Positions 16,261-26,599 of a stretch of 64,000 bases of DNA are shown in pieces. Made by a program: the position numbers and the translations under genes. The notes beneath the pieces were generated by a model that worked only from the letters and a program-made list of their open reading frames with translations, had not been told where the DNA came from and ran no database searches. Every line of letters starts with the position of its first letter. Positions within the stretch are counted from its first letter, which is position 1. The DNA is taken from positions 992,001 through 1,056,000 of the forward strand of contig NZ_VZPG01000001.1 of the NCBI RefSeq assembly GCF_008801715.1, read 5' to 3'. The DNA comes from Pseudochrobactrum saccharolyticum. GTDB taxonomy: Bacteria; Pseudomonadota; Alphaproteobacteria; Rhizobiales; Rhizobiaceae.

Positions 16261-16316
16261 GGGGAAAAAATCCCGCACTGCAGGTTGAGGGGAAGCACTT
16301 CCGCTCTGCGGGCTGA
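16243..16316. repeat. 28-bp tandem repeat at the 3' end of lspA (about 2.6 units)
   Basis: Units start at 16243, 16271 and 16299, with the core pattern CCCGCTCTGCGGGCTGAGGG and a few substitutions in the second unit. Units 1 and 3 carry the small hairpin CCGC-TCT-GCGG. The lspA stop codon falls within unit 1. The period is not a multiple of three. Confidence 0.85.
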
Positions 16317-16364
16317 AACACCTCAAAATCTTCACCAAATCCGGTCATTTCCCTGACAAAATCT

Positions 16365-16403
16365 CCGGCAAATCAATTTAAACGGATTTGCCGGCGGCTT
16401 TTT
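16365..16403 (+). terminator. Terminator downstream of lspA
   Basis: CCGGCAAATC (16365-16374) pairs with GATTTGCCGG (16385-16394) around a 10-nt AT-rich loop, followed by CGGCTTTTTC. It ends the methyltransferase-lspA operon. Confidence 0.8.
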
Positions 16404-16582
16404 CACATGCTGCCGTTCTCCATACCTGTCAGTTTCACCGGCCTGACAAGACAATCTAAAAGGCATATGTCACATGCCTGACGCAGACATCCTCTATAAA
16501 TACCGTAACTCAGAAACGTGGCTAAGCAGACAAAATACTTGCGGACAGCACTGAGACAGTTGAATCCGGCGGAGGATATATC

Positions 16583-17500
16583 TTGCCACAGGCTCTTGGA
16601 ATTTTTTCACAAACCGCGCATGATGCACGCATGAAGCAAACACCACCAGATACGCTTGAAATAGGCGCCATTTTAGCTGATGCCGGTTTTTCTTCACTGG
16701 CCGGCCAGATACTGGGGCGTATGGGCAGTCTTATTGTGCGGATTGCGGATAATCCGGACACAATCCGTATTGCGCAAAAACTGCGCTACGATGTTTTTTA
16801 CACCGAGCTCGGTGCGCAAAAATCTCAGAATACCATTCTCGAAGAACGCGACAGCGACCATTATGATGCGATTTGCGATCATCTGGTGGTTTATGACACA
16901 TCAATCTCCGGTGGCGAGGCAGAGCAGCTTGTCGGCACATACCGCCTGATGCGCAGCGACATGCTCGCGGCTGGGCATACATTCTATTCTGCCGGTGAAT
17001 ATGAAATCACCAAACTGCTTGAACGCAAGCCCGGCCTGCAATTTCTTGAGCTCGGCCGCTCCTGCGTCAAGCCGGAATACCGCTCCAAGCGTACGGTTGA
17101 ATTGCTGTGGCAGGGCATCTGGTCCTATTGCCGCCAGCACAGGATTGAAGTGATGTTCGGCTGCGCCTCTTTCCACGGTACGGTGCCGGAAGCCCATGCG
17201 CTACCGCTGTCTTTCCTGCATCATAATTGCCGCGCTGATGCGGAATGGGATGTCCGTGCGCTTGAGCAACATTACCGCTCGATGGATATTGTTCCGCAGG
17301 AAGCCATCAACCCGAAAGTGGCGCTGTTTTCCATGCCACCACTGATCAAAGGCTATTTGCGCCTTGGCGCAATGATCGGTGACGGTGCCGTGGTTGACCA
17401 TCAGTTCGGCACTACGGATGTGCTGATTGTTCTGCCGGTCGAGCGTATTTCCAGTCGTTACATCAATTATTACGGCGCTGAAGCTGACCGTTTTGTATGA
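16583..17500 (+). CDS. olsB: L-ornithine N-alpha-acyltransferase OlsB (GNAT)
   Basis: The 305-residue hemolysin-like GNAT acyltransferase transfers a 3-hydroxyacyl group from ACP to ornithine, the first step in ornithine-lipid synthesis. IRIAQKLRYDVFYTELGA, the central FLELGRSCVKPEYRSKRTVELLW and VMFGCASFHGT are characteristic. The start is TTG at 16583, chosen because GGAGG lies 7 nt upstream; the alternative ATG at 16631 has no such signal. The O-acyltransferase OlsA is not adjacent, as is common in rhizobia. Confidence 0.85.
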   Translation: MPQALGIFSQTAHDARMKQTPPDTLEIGAILADAGFSSLAGQILGRMGSLIVRIADNPDTIRIAQKLRYDVFYTELGAQKSQNTILEERDSDHYDAICDHLVVYDTSISGGEAEQLVGTYRLMRSDMLAAGHTFYSAGEYEITKLLERKPGLQFLELGRSCVKPEYRSKRTVELLWQGIWSYCRQHRIEVMFGCASFHGTVPEAHALPLSFLHHNCRADAEWDVRALEQHYRSMDIVPQEAINPKVALFSMPPLIKGYLRLGAMIGDGAVVDHQFGTTDVLIVLPVERISSRYINYYGAEADRFV

Positions 17501-17512
17501 TGTAATGAAAAC

Positions 17513-17541
17513 AAAAAGACCGGCAATATACCGGTCTTTTT
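17513..17541. terminator. Bidirectional terminator between olsB and VOC gene
   Basis: AAAAAGACCGG (17513-17523) pairs with CCGGTCTTTTT (17531-17541) around loop CAATATA. T runs occur on both strands, so it serves both convergent genes. Confidence 0.9.
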
Positions 17542-17906
17542 TATATCTGATGCGATAAGATATTTATGACATATCCGAGCGGATCACGGACATAAAAACG
17601 CTGCACACCCCACGGTTCTTCCGTGAGCGGATAGATGATCTCAAATCCTGCAGCCTGTGCGCGATGATAGACTTCATCCAGATTATCGACCTCAATGGAA
17701 AGACGGGGCACATCCGTTCCGCCACCGCCCTCTGTCGCTAAACTGAGCTGTTGGACAGGTCTGTTTTCTGCGGCCGCTCCGGCAGCCAGCGTTACGATCC
17801 ACCCGTGATCCATAATCACATCCAGCCCCAGCAGTTCCTCATAGAAGACCCGCGCAGCCTGAAGATCAGAGCCTGCGAGATTAGCTACGATCCTCAGAAC
17901 TGCCAT
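17541..17906 (-). CDS. VOC-family (glyoxalase/bleomycin resistance-like) protein
   Basis: The 121-residue single-domain VOC protein shows LRIVANLAGSDLQAARVFYEELLGLDV at the start, LSIEVDNLDEVYHRAQAAGFEI in the middle and EEPWGVQRFYVRDPLGYVINIL at the end. These are the paired beta-alpha-beta-beta-beta modules and include the metal-ligand-type Glu positions. Substrate unknown; dioxygenases, glyoxalases and antibiotic-binding proteins share this fold. GGAGAG precedes the ATG at 17906. Confidence 0.85.
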   Translation of the reverse strand: MAVLRIVANLAGSDLQAARVFYEELLGLDVIMDHGWIVTLAAGAAAENRPVQQLSLATEGGGGTDVPRLSIEVDNLDEVYHRAQAAGFEIIYPLTEEPWGVQRFYVRDPLGYVINILSHQI

Positions 17907-17926
17907 ATCGTCTCTCCTGCCGGTTT

Positions 17927-20713
17927 TTAGTTTTTAACCGATAGTTGTTTCAGGCGGTATAAGGCTTCCAGTGCCTCGCGCGGTGTCAGATCATCCGGAT
18001 TAATCTCATTCACGGCATTCAGCAAAGCGCTATCCTGCGCAGGTTTTGCCACTTCACGCGGTTTGGCAACGACTGCAAAGAGCGGCAGATCATCAATGAT
18101 CTTCTCAGCCTTGCCGGAGGTTTCGCCTTCCTCTAAGCGATGCAGCACATCGCGCGCCCGTTCAACCACCGCATCAGGCAGACCGGCAAGGCGCGCAACC
18201 TGCACACCATAAGAACGGTCAGCAGCACCTTTGGCCACTTCGTGCAGAAACACAACATCGCCTTCCCATTCCTTCACTCGCATAGTGACATTGGCAAGCC
18301 GTGCCAGCTTCTCTGAAAGTGCCGTCATTTCATGAAAATGCGTGGCGAACAAAGCGCGACAACGGTTTTTCTCGTGCAGATATTCCACGCTAGCCCAGGC
18401 AATCGACAACCCGTCGAAAGTCGCGGTACCACGACCGATTTCATCGAGAATGACCAGTGAGCGTTCACCGGCGAGATTGAGAATAGCGGCGGTTTCGACC
18501 ATTTCCACCATGAAAGTGGAACGGCCACGCGCCAGATCATCCGATGCACCGACACGACTGAACAGACGATCAACAATACCGATATGCGCAGATGTGGCCG
18601 GAACGTAAGAGCCCATTTGCGCGAGAATTGCGATGAGCGCATTCTGGCGCAGGAAGGTCGATTTACCGCCCATATTCGGACCGGTCAAAAGCCAGATCGC
18701 ACCGAATTTCTGATCGCCCAGCGGTGACAAATCGCAATCATTGGCCACAAAAGGATTAGCGGCCTGTTTTTTCAGCGCCTGCTCGACCACTGGATGACGG
18801 CCGCCATCAATGGCAAAATTCAGACTATCATCGACTTTCGGGCGGCAATAGCCCTGTTCATCGGCCAGAACACCCAGCGCTGCCGATACGTCCATCACGC
18901 CAAGCGCTGCAGCACCGGCACGAATAGCATCAGCATTTTCAACTGTGTGACGGATTAATTCTTCGAAAATTGCCAGTTCAATCGACAGTGCACGATCAGC
19001 GGCATTGGCAATTTTGGTTTCAAGTTCCGCCAGCTCCGTGGTGGTGAAACGCATGGCGCTGGCCATGGTCTGACGATGGATAAAGCGTGCTTTGGCCTCA
19101 TCCGTATCGGTCAGTGCACCGGCATTATTGGCGGTCACTTCGATGAAATAGCCCAGCACATTATTATGTTTGATCTTGAGCGATTTAACGCCCGTCTCTT
19201 CCATATAATCGGCCTGAAGACCGGCAATCACACGGCGCGACTGATCGCGAAGGCTACGCATTTCATCCAGCTCGGCATGATAGCCCGTGCGGATAAAACC
19301 GCCGTCACGTTTCAGCAATGGCAGTTCTTCCGCCAAAGTCTGATCAAGCAATTGCGCATAATCTTCCGGCAGCGCAAGAATAGAGCGGCAAGCCTGTGCC
19401 AGTTCTTCCGGCAATTGCTTATCCTGAAAGAGTTGGCGCACCAGATGTGCGGCCTGAAAACCGGCATGCAAAGCGCCGAGATCACGCGGGCCACCGCGCC
19501 CGACCGCCAGACGTGACAAGGCACGCGGCATATCCGGCACACCGCGCAAAGCAGCACGCAGCCCCTGTGCCAATGATGTTTCACTTAGAAAAAACGCAAC
19601 GGAATCCTGTCTTGCAGCAATTTTTTCCGGCTCAGTCAGCGGCGCAGTCAAGCGCTCGGCCAGCAAGCGTGCACCGGCACCGGTGACTGTGCGGTCAACG
19701 GCTTTGAGCAGTGAGCCTTCACGATTGCCGGAGAGCGTGCGCATCAGCTCCAGATTGGCGCGGGTTGCCGGATCAATAAACAGCGACGACCCATCTGTTT
19801 CGCGCTCTGGGCGCATCAGCGGCGGGCGCTCGGCAATCTGGGTTTTCTCAAGGTAAGCAATGGCACCGGAAATGGCGGAAAGTTCGGTGCGGTTGAACTC
19901 GCCAAAACCATCCAAAGTTACCACGCCGTAATAGCGCTTGATGCGTTCTTCTGCAGTTGAACTTTCAAACAGGCTCGGATGCTGTGGCATGACAATACGC
20001 CCGAGCAGATCCAGTACCGGACGGATTTGCGGATCCTGAAAGGCGGTTTCCGGCACGATCAGCTCGCTCGGATCAACGCGCATAATATCGGCATAGAGTT
20101 TTTCAGGCGTGGTTTCCGTCATACGGAACTGGCCGGTGGAAATATCAATCCATGCCAGCGACAGCCTGCCCTCTTCCGCACCTCTTACGCCACTTCCCAT
20201 TTGTGCGCTACGCACACGGCCGAGGATCATCAGAAAGTTTGCACGCGCCGGATCAAGCAGCTTTTCTTCTGTGATCGTGCCCGGTGTGACAAGTCGGATC
20301 ACATCGCGTTTGACCACCGATTTCGAGCCGCGCTTCTTCGCCTCTGCCGGATCTTCCACTTGCTCACAGACGGCCACGCGGAAGCCCTTGCCGATCAGAC
20401 GCTGCAAATAATCATCTGCCGTATGCACCGGCACACCGCACATCGGAATATCTTCGCCCAGATGTTTGCCGCGTTTGGTGAGTGTAATCCCGAGAGCCTC
20501 TGATGCCTCAATCGCATCATTGAAAAACAGCTCATAAAAATCGCCCATACGATAGAACAACAGGCTGTCGGGATAGGCAGCCTTGATCTCAATATATTGT
20601 TCCATCATCGGCGTCGGACGCGCGGTGAGGCCTGCATCATAAGTGCTCTGCGGCTCATCTGCGAGTTCAGGCGTCCGGTCAGATTTTACTGAGGCTGTAT
20701 CATGCTGCGTCAT
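17927..20713 (-). CDS. mutS: DNA mismatch repair protein MutS
   Basis: The 928-residue ATPase recognises mismatches and small loops. About 35 unconserved residues come first, then the mismatch-binding domain ([29 protein letters not shown], containing the Phe-X-Glu motif as FYE). Connector, lever and clamp domains follow, then the C-terminal ATPase with Walker [15 protein letters not shown], Walker [18 protein letters not shown] and the signature [10 protein letters not shown]. The C-terminal extension ends in [17 protein letters not shown]. It is divergent from the malic enzyme gene. Confidence 0.97.
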   Translation of the reverse strand: MTQHDTASVKSDRTPELADEPQSTYDAGLTARPTPMMEQYIEIKAAYPDSLLFYRMGDFYELFFNDAIEASEALGITLTKRGKHLGEDIPMCGVPVHTADDYLQRLIGKGFRVAVCEQVEDPAEAKKRGSKSVVKRDVIRLVTPGTITEEKLLDPARANFLMILGRVRSAQMGSGVRGAEEGRLSLAWIDISTGQFRMTETTPEKLYADIMRVDPSELIVPETAFQDPQIRPVLDLLGRIVMPQHPSLFESSTAEERIKRYYGVVTLDGFGEFNRTELSAISGAIAYLEKTQIAERPPLMRPERETDGSSLFIDPATRANLELMRTLSGNREGSLLKAVDRTVTGAGARLLAERLTAPLTEPEKIAARQDSVAFFLSETSLAQGLRAALRGVPDMPRALSRLAVGRGGPRDLGALHAGFQAAHLVRQLFQDKQLPEELAQACRSILALPEDYAQLLDQTLAEELPLLKRDGGFIRTGYHAELDEMRSLRDQSRRVIAGLQADYMEETGVKSLKIKHNNVLGYFIEVTANNAGALTDTDEAKARFIHRQTMASAMRFTTTELAELETKIANAADRALSIELAIFEELIRHTVENADAIRAGAAALGVMDVSAALGVLADEQGYCRPKVDDSLNFAIDGGRHPVVEQALKKQAANPFVANDCDLSPLGDQKFGAIWLLTGPNMGGKSTFLRQNALIAILAQMGSYVPATSAHIGIVDRLFSRVGASDDLARGRSTFMVEMVETAAILNLAGERSLVILDEIGRGTATFDGLSIAWASVEYLHEKNRCRALFATHFHEMTALSEKLARLANVTMRVKEWEGDVVFLHEVAKGAADRSYGVQVARLAGLPDAVVERARDVLHRLEEGETSGKAEKIIDDLPLFAVVAKPREVAKPAQDSALLNAVNEINPDDLTPREALEALYRLKQLSVKN

Positions 20714-20756
20714 AGGGAATACACATGTTCCTGAAATAATTTTTCAAAATCCTGCA

Positions 20757-20858
20757 CGAGCATTTCCGGTTTTGATTAAACCAATAGGAAATGCTCTGCC
20801 ATTTTGTTTTCCGCGTATCTTGTTCCGAAAACCGCTTAACACTTTTCGGGATACGCTT
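20757..20858. repeat. RIME-like palindromic element between mutS and maeB
   Basis: The 402-nt mutS-maeB gap (20714-21115) has no gene. It contains one palindrome with arms GAGCATTTCC/GGAAATGCTC (20757-20796) and an adjoining module beginning CATTTTGTTTTCCGCGTATC and ending CGGGATACGCTT. Similar two-module elements are at 63657-63756 and, rearranged, at 50078-50179. The rest of the gap must hold both divergent promoters. Confidence 0.75.
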
Positions 20859-21115
20859 CAGTTTAAAACTTCCAACAAAGCCCTGTGAAGCAGCCAGTTG
20901 CTTATATCCCCGTGATTTTCGCCGGAATGCGTCGATTATACGAATATTGTCTTTAAACATCGGAATCTTTTCAAATATTGCGCTACACAAACAGGCCGAC
21001 TTGATATAAACACACTGCCCAGCCATCCGAAGGATGTTTCAATATATTATAATACTATGGCCGTTCACGCTGCATAAGCTGACAACCGCCCTCGCAGAGA
21101 AAATCGGAGGGGTCA

Positions 21116-23431
21116 ATGACCAACGATAAGACCACCCAGAAGCCGCAATCTGGCCAGAAACCACAAGCCGGAAAAGGCACATCCCTGACGGAGCAAGAGG
21201 CGCTGGATTTCCACTCCCGCGGACGTCCGGGCAAGCTGGAAATTACTCCGACCAAGCCAATGGCTACGCAGCGCGATCTGTCGCTGGCCTATTCTCCGGG
21301 TGTTGCTGTACCGGTCAAAGCGATCGCAGAAGATCCGGCCAAAGCCTATGACTATACATCCAAGGGCAATATGGTTGCCGTGATCTCCAACGGCACCGCC
21401 ATTCTGGGTCTTGGCAATCTCGGCGCACTGGCTTCCAAGCCGGTGATGGAAGGCAAGTCCGTGCTGTTCAAGCGCTTTGCCGATGTGGATTCCATCGATC
21501 TCGAAGTCGATACCACCGATGTGGAAGAATTCATCAATTCCGTACGTTATCTCGGCCCGAGCTTCGGCGGTATCAATCTGGAAGATATCAAAGCGCCTGA
21601 GTGCTTTGTCATCGAAAGCCGCCTGCGCGAACTGATGAATATTCCGGTTTTCCACGATGACCAGCACGGCACTGCAATCATCGCCGCTGCCGGTATGATC
21701 AATGCGCTGCACCTCACCGGCCGCGACCTGAAGTCCACGAAAATGGTTTGTAACGGTGCCGGTGCTGCCGGTATTGCCTGTATCGAACTGGTCAAAGCCA
21801 TGGGCTTTGCGTCCGAAAATGTAACGCTGTGTGACACCAAGGGCGTGGTCTGGCAGGGTCGTACCGAGGGTATGAACCAGTGGAAATCTGCCCATGCAGT
21901 CAAGACTGACAAGCGCACACTGGCGGAAGCCATGGAAGGTGCAGATATTTTCTTCGGTGTTTCCGCTAAAGGTGCACTGACCGAAGATATGGTTCGCTCC
22001 ATGGCCGATAATCCGATTATCTTCGCCATGGCCAATCCTGATCCGGAAATTACACCGGAAGAAGTAGCCGCCATCCGCTCCGACGCAATTGTTGCAACCG
22101 GTCGCTCCGACTATCCGAACCAGGTCAACAACGTTCTCGGCTTCCCGTATATTTTCCGCGGTGCGCTCGATGTTCGCGCTACCACTATCAATGATGCGAT
22201 GAAAGTTGCTGCGGCCAATGCGCTGGCAGAACTGGCACGCACGGATGTGCCGGATGATGTGGCTGCTGCCTATCAGGGCAACCGTCCGCGTTTCGGCCCG
22301 AATTACATCATTCCGGTGCCGTTTGACCCGCGCCTGCTCTCCACCATTCCGGTTGCTGTTGCCAAAGCCGCAATGGACAGCGGTGTTGCCGGTAAGCCGA
22401 TTGAAGATCTGGATGCCTATGCACGGTCTCTGGCTGCACGCCGCGATCCGATCGCCTCGACCATGACCGGCATTTATGACCGTATCCGCCGTCATACCAA
22501 GCGCGTGATTTTTGCCGAAGGTGAAGAACCGCAAATCATCCGTGCTGCCGTTTCCTTCACATCGCAGGGTCTGGGCAAAGCCATTCTGCTCGGCCGGGAA
22601 GACCGCATTCGTGAAACAGCCGAACAGGCCGGTATCGACCTTGGCAAAATCGGCATTGAAATCACCAATGCCCGTCTGTCCAAGCGCACCTCGGAATATG
22701 CCGATTATCTCTATGAGAAATTGCAGCGTAAAGGCTACCTGTTCCGCGACTGCCAGCGCATGATTAACAATGACCGCAACCATTTTGCGGCTTGCATGGT
22801 CGCCATGGGCGATGCGGACGGCATGGTTACCGGCGTAACGCGCAATTATGCCACCAGCATTGAAGATGTGCGTCGCGTGATTGATGTGAAACCGGGTCAC
22901 CGGATGATCGGTGTATCGCTGGCTCTGTGCCGTGGCCGTACCGTTTTCATCGCCGATACTGCGGTGCATGAACAGCCGACAGCGGAAGAACTGGCTGATA
23001 TCGCTGTGGAAGCCGCCAATGTTGCACGCCGCATGGGTTATGTGCCGCGCGTTGCCATGCTGGCTTATTCCACCTTCGGTCATATGTCCGGTGCGCGCTC
23101 GGAAAAAATTCAGGAAGCCGTGCGTATTCTCGAAAAACGCCATGTGGATTTTGAATTTGACGGTGAAATGAGTGCTGATGTGGCTCTCAACGGCAAGCTG
23201 ATGGAATCCTATCCGTTCACCCGCCTGACAGGCCCAGCCAATGTGCTGGTGATGCCGGATTATCATGCGGCCTCCATCGCCGCGGATATGCTGCAGGAAC
23301 TGGGCGGCGCAACACTGATCGGCCCGTTGCTGACCGGTCTCGACAAAGCTGTGCAGATCGTACCGCTGAGTGCCAAGGATTCCGACATTGCCAATATGGC
23401 GGCCTTTGCCGCCTATGCGGCAACCAACTGA
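21116..23431 (+). CDS. maeB: NADP-dependent malic enzyme with phosphotransacetylase-like C-terminal domain
   Basis: The 771-residue enzyme decarboxylates malate to pyruvate. The N-terminal malic domain (residues about 15-165) includes DLSLAYSPGVAVPVKAI; the NAD(P)-binding domain (about 170-410) has VCNGAGAAGIACIELVKAMG. Residues about 430-770 form a phosphotransacetylase-like domain (RVIFAEGEEPQIIRAA to LIGPLLTGLDKAVQIVPL), which in this family is regulatory and binds acetyl-CoA. GGAGG precedes the ATG at 21116. The long open frame on the opposite strand is a shadow of this gene. Confidence 0.95.
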   Translation: MTNDKTTQKPQSGQKPQAGKGTSLTEQEALDFHSRGRPGKLEITPTKPMATQRDLSLAYSPGVAVPVKAIAEDPAKAYDYTSKGNMVAVISNGTAILGLGNLGALASKPVMEGKSVLFKRFADVDSIDLEVDTTDVEEFINSVRYLGPSFGGINLEDIKAPECFVIESRLRELMNIPVFHDDQHGTAIIAAAGMINALHLTGRDLKSTKMVCNGAGAAGIACIELVKAMGFASENVTLCDTKGVVWQGRTEGMNQWKSAHAVKTDKRTLAEAMEGADIFFGVSAKGALTEDMVRSMADNPIIFAMANPDPEITPEEVAAIRSDAIVATGRSDYPNQVNNVLGFPYIFRGALDVRATTINDAMKVAAANALAELARTDVPDDVAAAYQGNRPRFGPNYIIPVPFDPRLLSTIPVAVAKAAMDSGVAGKPIEDLDAYARSLAARRDPIASTMTGIYDRIRRHTKRVIFAEGEEPQIIRAAVSFTSQGLGKAILLGREDRIRETAEQAGIDLGKIGIEITNARLSKRTSEYADYLYEKLQRKGYLFRDCQRMINNDRNHFAACMVAMGDADGMVTGVTRNYATSIEDVRRVIDVKPGHRMIGVSLALCRGRTVFIADTAVHEQPTAEELADIAVEAANVARRMGYVPRVAMLAYSTFGHMSGARSEKIQEAVRILEKRHVDFEFDGEMSADVALNGKLMESYPFTRLTGPANVLVMPDYHAASIAADMLQELGGATLIGPLLTGLDKAVQIVPLSAKDSDIANMAAFAAYAATN

Positions 23432-23451
23432 TTATTTCAGTACCCGAAATC

Positions 23452-23481
23452 AAAAGGCCGGAGCACTCTCCGGCCTTTTTT
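23452..23481 (+). terminator. Terminator of maeB
   Basis: AAAAGGCCGGAG (23452-23463) pairs with CTCCGGCCTTTT (23468-23479) around loop CACT and runs into more T residues. It is nearly the same sequence as the rbsK terminator at 3282-3310. Confidence 0.92.
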
Positions 23482-23482
23482 G

Positions 23483-23585
23483 TTAGAGCATTTCACAGTC
23501 AAGTTGGAACAACTTGTACCTTCTAGATTTAGTCAAGTTGGAGCAACTTGACGGCCGTGATAATGCGACCACTAAAGAACCTAGA
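23483..23585. repeat. Palindromic element between maeB and glnD, inverted copy with internal expansion
   Basis: The outer parts match the reverse complement of 12413-12492: TTAGAGCATTTCACAGTCAA at one end and GTGATAATGCGACCA further on. The dyad (TCAAGTTGG followed by a CAACTTG arm) appears twice here, because about 33 nt are duplicated in the middle. It lies in the 280-nt maeB-glnD gap, which has no gene. Confidence 0.8.
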
Positions 23586-23711
23586 ACCAGCACCGCGATC
23601 CACAGCTGGACGTAAACTGTTCTAGGTACAATGCAGACTTACCGTTGCGTTCAGCTTTAATCCATGCTCAGTTTTCTGCATCGTAACTTTGCTACTACGG
23701 AACCATGATCC

Positions 23712-26531
23712 ATGCGCTTGTCCGATCTTCATCTTGACCGCATCATTGACAAGCAGGCGCTTGCTGCCGCGCTCACAGAGATCGTCAACGCAGATGCAAG
23801 CAAAGACCAAATGCGCAATCAGGTTCTGAAAACACTAAAAACCACATGGAAAGACGGTAAAGCCCGTGCCGAGACCATGCTGCTGGAAGACGGCGGCGGT
23901 ATTGCCTGTGCCAGACGCATCAGCGGATTGATGGATCAGATCATTGCCGCACTTTATGATTTTACCGTTGAGCATATTTATCCGGCGGTGAACCCGTCCA
24001 AAGCGGAAAGCCTCGCCGTTATCGCTGTCGGCGGTTACGGACGCGGCGGTCTGGCACCGGGTTCTGATATCGATCTGCTGTTTCTGCTGCCCTATAAGCA
24101 AACGCCATGGGGCGAACAGGTTGTGGAATATATGCTCTATATGCTTTGGGATATGGGGCTGAAAGTCGGGCATTCCACGCGCAATATTGATGATGCTATC
24201 CGTCTGTCCCGCGAAGATATGACCATCCGCACTTCACTGCTGGAAGCGCGTTTTCTCACCGGCAGCCAAGAACTTTTTGACGAACTCACCACCCGTTTCG
24301 ATCAGGAAATCGTTGCCGACAGCGGTGCGGAATTTGTGCAGGCCAAGCTGATTGAGCGCGATATCCGCCACAAGAAAGCGGGTTCAACGCGCTATCTGGT
24401 CGAGCCAAATGTCAAGGAGAGCAAAGGCGGGCAGCGCGACCTGCAAACCCTGTTCTGGATTGCCAAATATATTTACCGTGTTCACTCCACGGAAGAGCTG
24501 ATCAAGCGTGGCGTTTTCTCCCGCAGCGAAGCAAAATTGTTCAGCAAGGCCGATGATTTTCTCTGGGCAGTACGCTGCCATATGCATTTTCTCTATGGCA
24601 AGGCGGAAGAACGCCTGTCCTTCGACATTCAGCGCGAGATTGCCACCCGCCTCGGCTATACCGATCATCCGGGGCAGACCGGTGTTGAACGCTTTATGAA
24701 ACATTATTTTCTGGTTGCCAAAGATGTCGGTGATCTGACCCGCATTATCAGTGCCGCACTGGAAGAAGAGCAGTTCAAAGAAACACCGGGCACCGGCCAG
24801 ATCTATTCCACACTGACCCGCAAAAAGCGCAAAATTACCGGCAGTACAGATTTTATTCTCGACCATAACCGCATCAATATTGCTGATGATGAGGTGTTTC
24901 AGCGCGATCCGGTTAATCTGATCCGGCTGTTCTATCTCGCCGACAAGCACGGGTTGCAATATCACCCGCATGTCATTCAGCGCGTCAGCCGCTCGCTGAA
25001 ACTGATCAAAAGCGATGTGCGCAATGATAGGCAAGCCAACCGGCTGTTTCTGGAAATTGTTGCCTCGCCGCGCACGCCGGAATGCACATTGCGCCGCATG
25101 AATGAATCCGGCGTGCTGGGGCAGTTCATTCCTGATTTTGGCAAGATCGTCGCGATGATGCAGTTTAATATGTATCATCATTATACCGTCGATGAGCATC
25201 TGCTGCGCTGCATCGCTATCATGTCTGAGATTGAACATGAGACGCTGAAAAACGAACATCCACTCGCCCACAGCCTGTTGCCGACACTCAAAAACGACCG
25301 GCATCTACTCTATGTGACCTTGCTGCTGCACGATATTGCCAAAGGCAGGCCGGAAGATCACTCCACCGCCGGAGCCAAAATCGCCCGTAAATTATGCCCG
25401 CGTTTCGGGCTTAATCCGTCAGAAACAGAACTGGTGGCATGGCTGGTGCAGGAACATCTGACCATGAGCAAGGTTGCGCAATCGCGTGACCTCAACGATC
25501 GCAAAACCATTGCCGATTTTGCCGCTATTGTGCAAACCACCGAACGGCTGAAGCTGCTGTTGCTGATCACCATCTGCGATATTAAAGCGGTCGGCCCCGG
25601 CGTCTGGAACGGTTGGAAAGGCCAGTTACTGCGCACCCTCTATCATGAAACAGAATTACTGCTGACCGGTGGTTTCTCGGAAGTGAGCCAGACTGAACGC
25701 AGCAATCAGGCGCGCTGCCAGCTGGCCGAACAACTCGGCGACTGGCCGGAGGACAAGCGGAAAGCTGTTCTGGCGCTGCATTATGATAATTACATGCTGA
25801 CCGTGCCGCAGGAAGACCAGAAGCGCCATGCGGATTTCATCCGCGCCAGCGATGAAGCAGGAAAAATCCTCAATATTCTGGCACGCCCGCATGAGTTTGA
25901 AGCGGTGACCGAACTGACAATTCTGTCGCCCGATCATCCGCGTTTATTGTCGATCATTGCCGGTGCTTGTGCAGCGGCAGGTGCCAATATTGTTGATGCG
26001 CAGATTTTCACCACCACGGACGGGCGGGCGCTCGATACCATCCTCATCAGCCGTGAATTCGATACCAATGATGATGAGATGCGCCGTGCGGCGCGGGTTG
26101 GTCAACTGATTGAAGATGTGCTGACCGGCACTACCTATCTGCCGGAGGTTCTGGCACGCAAGACCAAAGCACGGCGCTCTGCCCGTGCCTTCCATGTTAC
26201 CCCGCGGGTGCATATCAATAATACGCTCTCGGAGAAATTCACAGTGATTGAGGTCAAAGGGCTGGATCGTACCGGCCTGTTGTCAGAAATTACCAATGCG
26301 ATTTCCGATCTTTCGCTCAATATTGCCTCGGCGCATATCACGACATTCGGTGAGAAAGTGATTGATACTTTCTATGTTACCGGTCTCGACGGGCAAAAAA
26401 TCACCGGTACGACCAAGCAGGCCAATATCCAGAAACGCCTCCTCAGCTTGTTTGACAAGAGCGGGAGTGATAGCAGAGCACCAGATAACAAAAACGGCGA
26501 TCCGAAAAAATTGCGCGAAACGGCAGGTTAA
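23712..26531 (+). CDS. glnD: Bifunctional uridylyltransferase/uridylyl-removing enzyme GlnD
   Basis: The 939-residue nitrogen sensor adds UMP to PII proteins when glutamine is low and removes it when glutamine is high. The nucleotidyltransferase motif GGYGRGGLAPGSDIDLLF lies at residues 107-124. The HD hydrolase domain has LLLHDIAKGRPEDHS around residue 535. Two C-terminal ACT domains (from about residues 735 and 845) bind glutamine. Length and order are normal. It is followed by murJ and trpS, a conserved rhizobial cluster. Confidence 0.96.
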   Translation: MRLSDLHLDRIIDKQALAAALTEIVNADASKDQMRNQVLKTLKTTWKDGKARAETMLLEDGGGIACARRISGLMDQIIAALYDFTVEHIYPAVNPSKAESLAVIAVGGYGRGGLAPGSDIDLLFLLPYKQTPWGEQVVEYMLYMLWDMGLKVGHSTRNIDDAIRLSREDMTIRTSLLEARFLTGSQELFDELTTRFDQEIVADSGAEFVQAKLIERDIRHKKAGSTRYLVEPNVKESKGGQRDLQTLFWIAKYIYRVHSTEELIKRGVFSRSEAKLFSKADDFLWAVRCHMHFLYGKAEERLSFDIQREIATRLGYTDHPGQTGVERFMKHYFLVAKDVGDLTRIISAALEEEQFKETPGTGQIYSTLTRKKRKITGSTDFILDHNRINIADDEVFQRDPVNLIRLFYLADKHGLQYHPHVIQRVSRSLKLIKSDVRNDRQANRLFLEIVASPRTPECTLRRMNESGVLGQFIPDFGKIVAMMQFNMYHHYTVDEHLLRCIAIMSEIEHETLKNEHPLAHSLLPTLKNDRHLLYVTLLLHDIAKGRPEDHSTAGAKIARKLCPRFGLNPSETELVAWLVQEHLTMSKVAQSRDLNDRKTIADFAAIVQTTERLKLLLLITICDIKAVGPGVWNGWKGQLLRTLYHETELLLTGGFSEVSQTERSNQARCQLAEQLGDWPEDKRKAVLALHYDNYMLTVPQEDQKRHADFIRASDEAGKILNILARPHEFEAVTELTILSPDHPRLLSIIAGACAAAGANIVDAQIFTTTDGRALDTILISREFDTNDDEMRRAARVGQLIEDVLTGTTYLPEVLARKTKARRSARAFHVTPRVHINNTLSEKFTVIEVKGLDRTGLLSEITNAISDLSLNIASAHITTFGEKVIDTFYVTGLDGQKITGTTKQANIQKRLLSLFDKSGSDSRAPDNKNGDPKKLRETAG

Positions 26532-26599
26532 TCCGGCTTGCGTCTTTTTAAAGTGTGCCGCACTGCCTGTCTGTCCTTCCCTATTCACGAGATGAATTC

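Noticed and set aside
16243-16316. Tandem 28-bp units as a CRISPR array
   Set aside because: The units are directly adjacent with no spacers and there are no cas genes nearby.
21113-23266. 717-codon open frame on the minus strand opposite maeB
   Set aside because: It is the antisense shadow of a well-supported malic enzyme gene. Its translation is low in conserved motifs and rich in His/Gly/Arg, as expected from reverse reading of biased codons.
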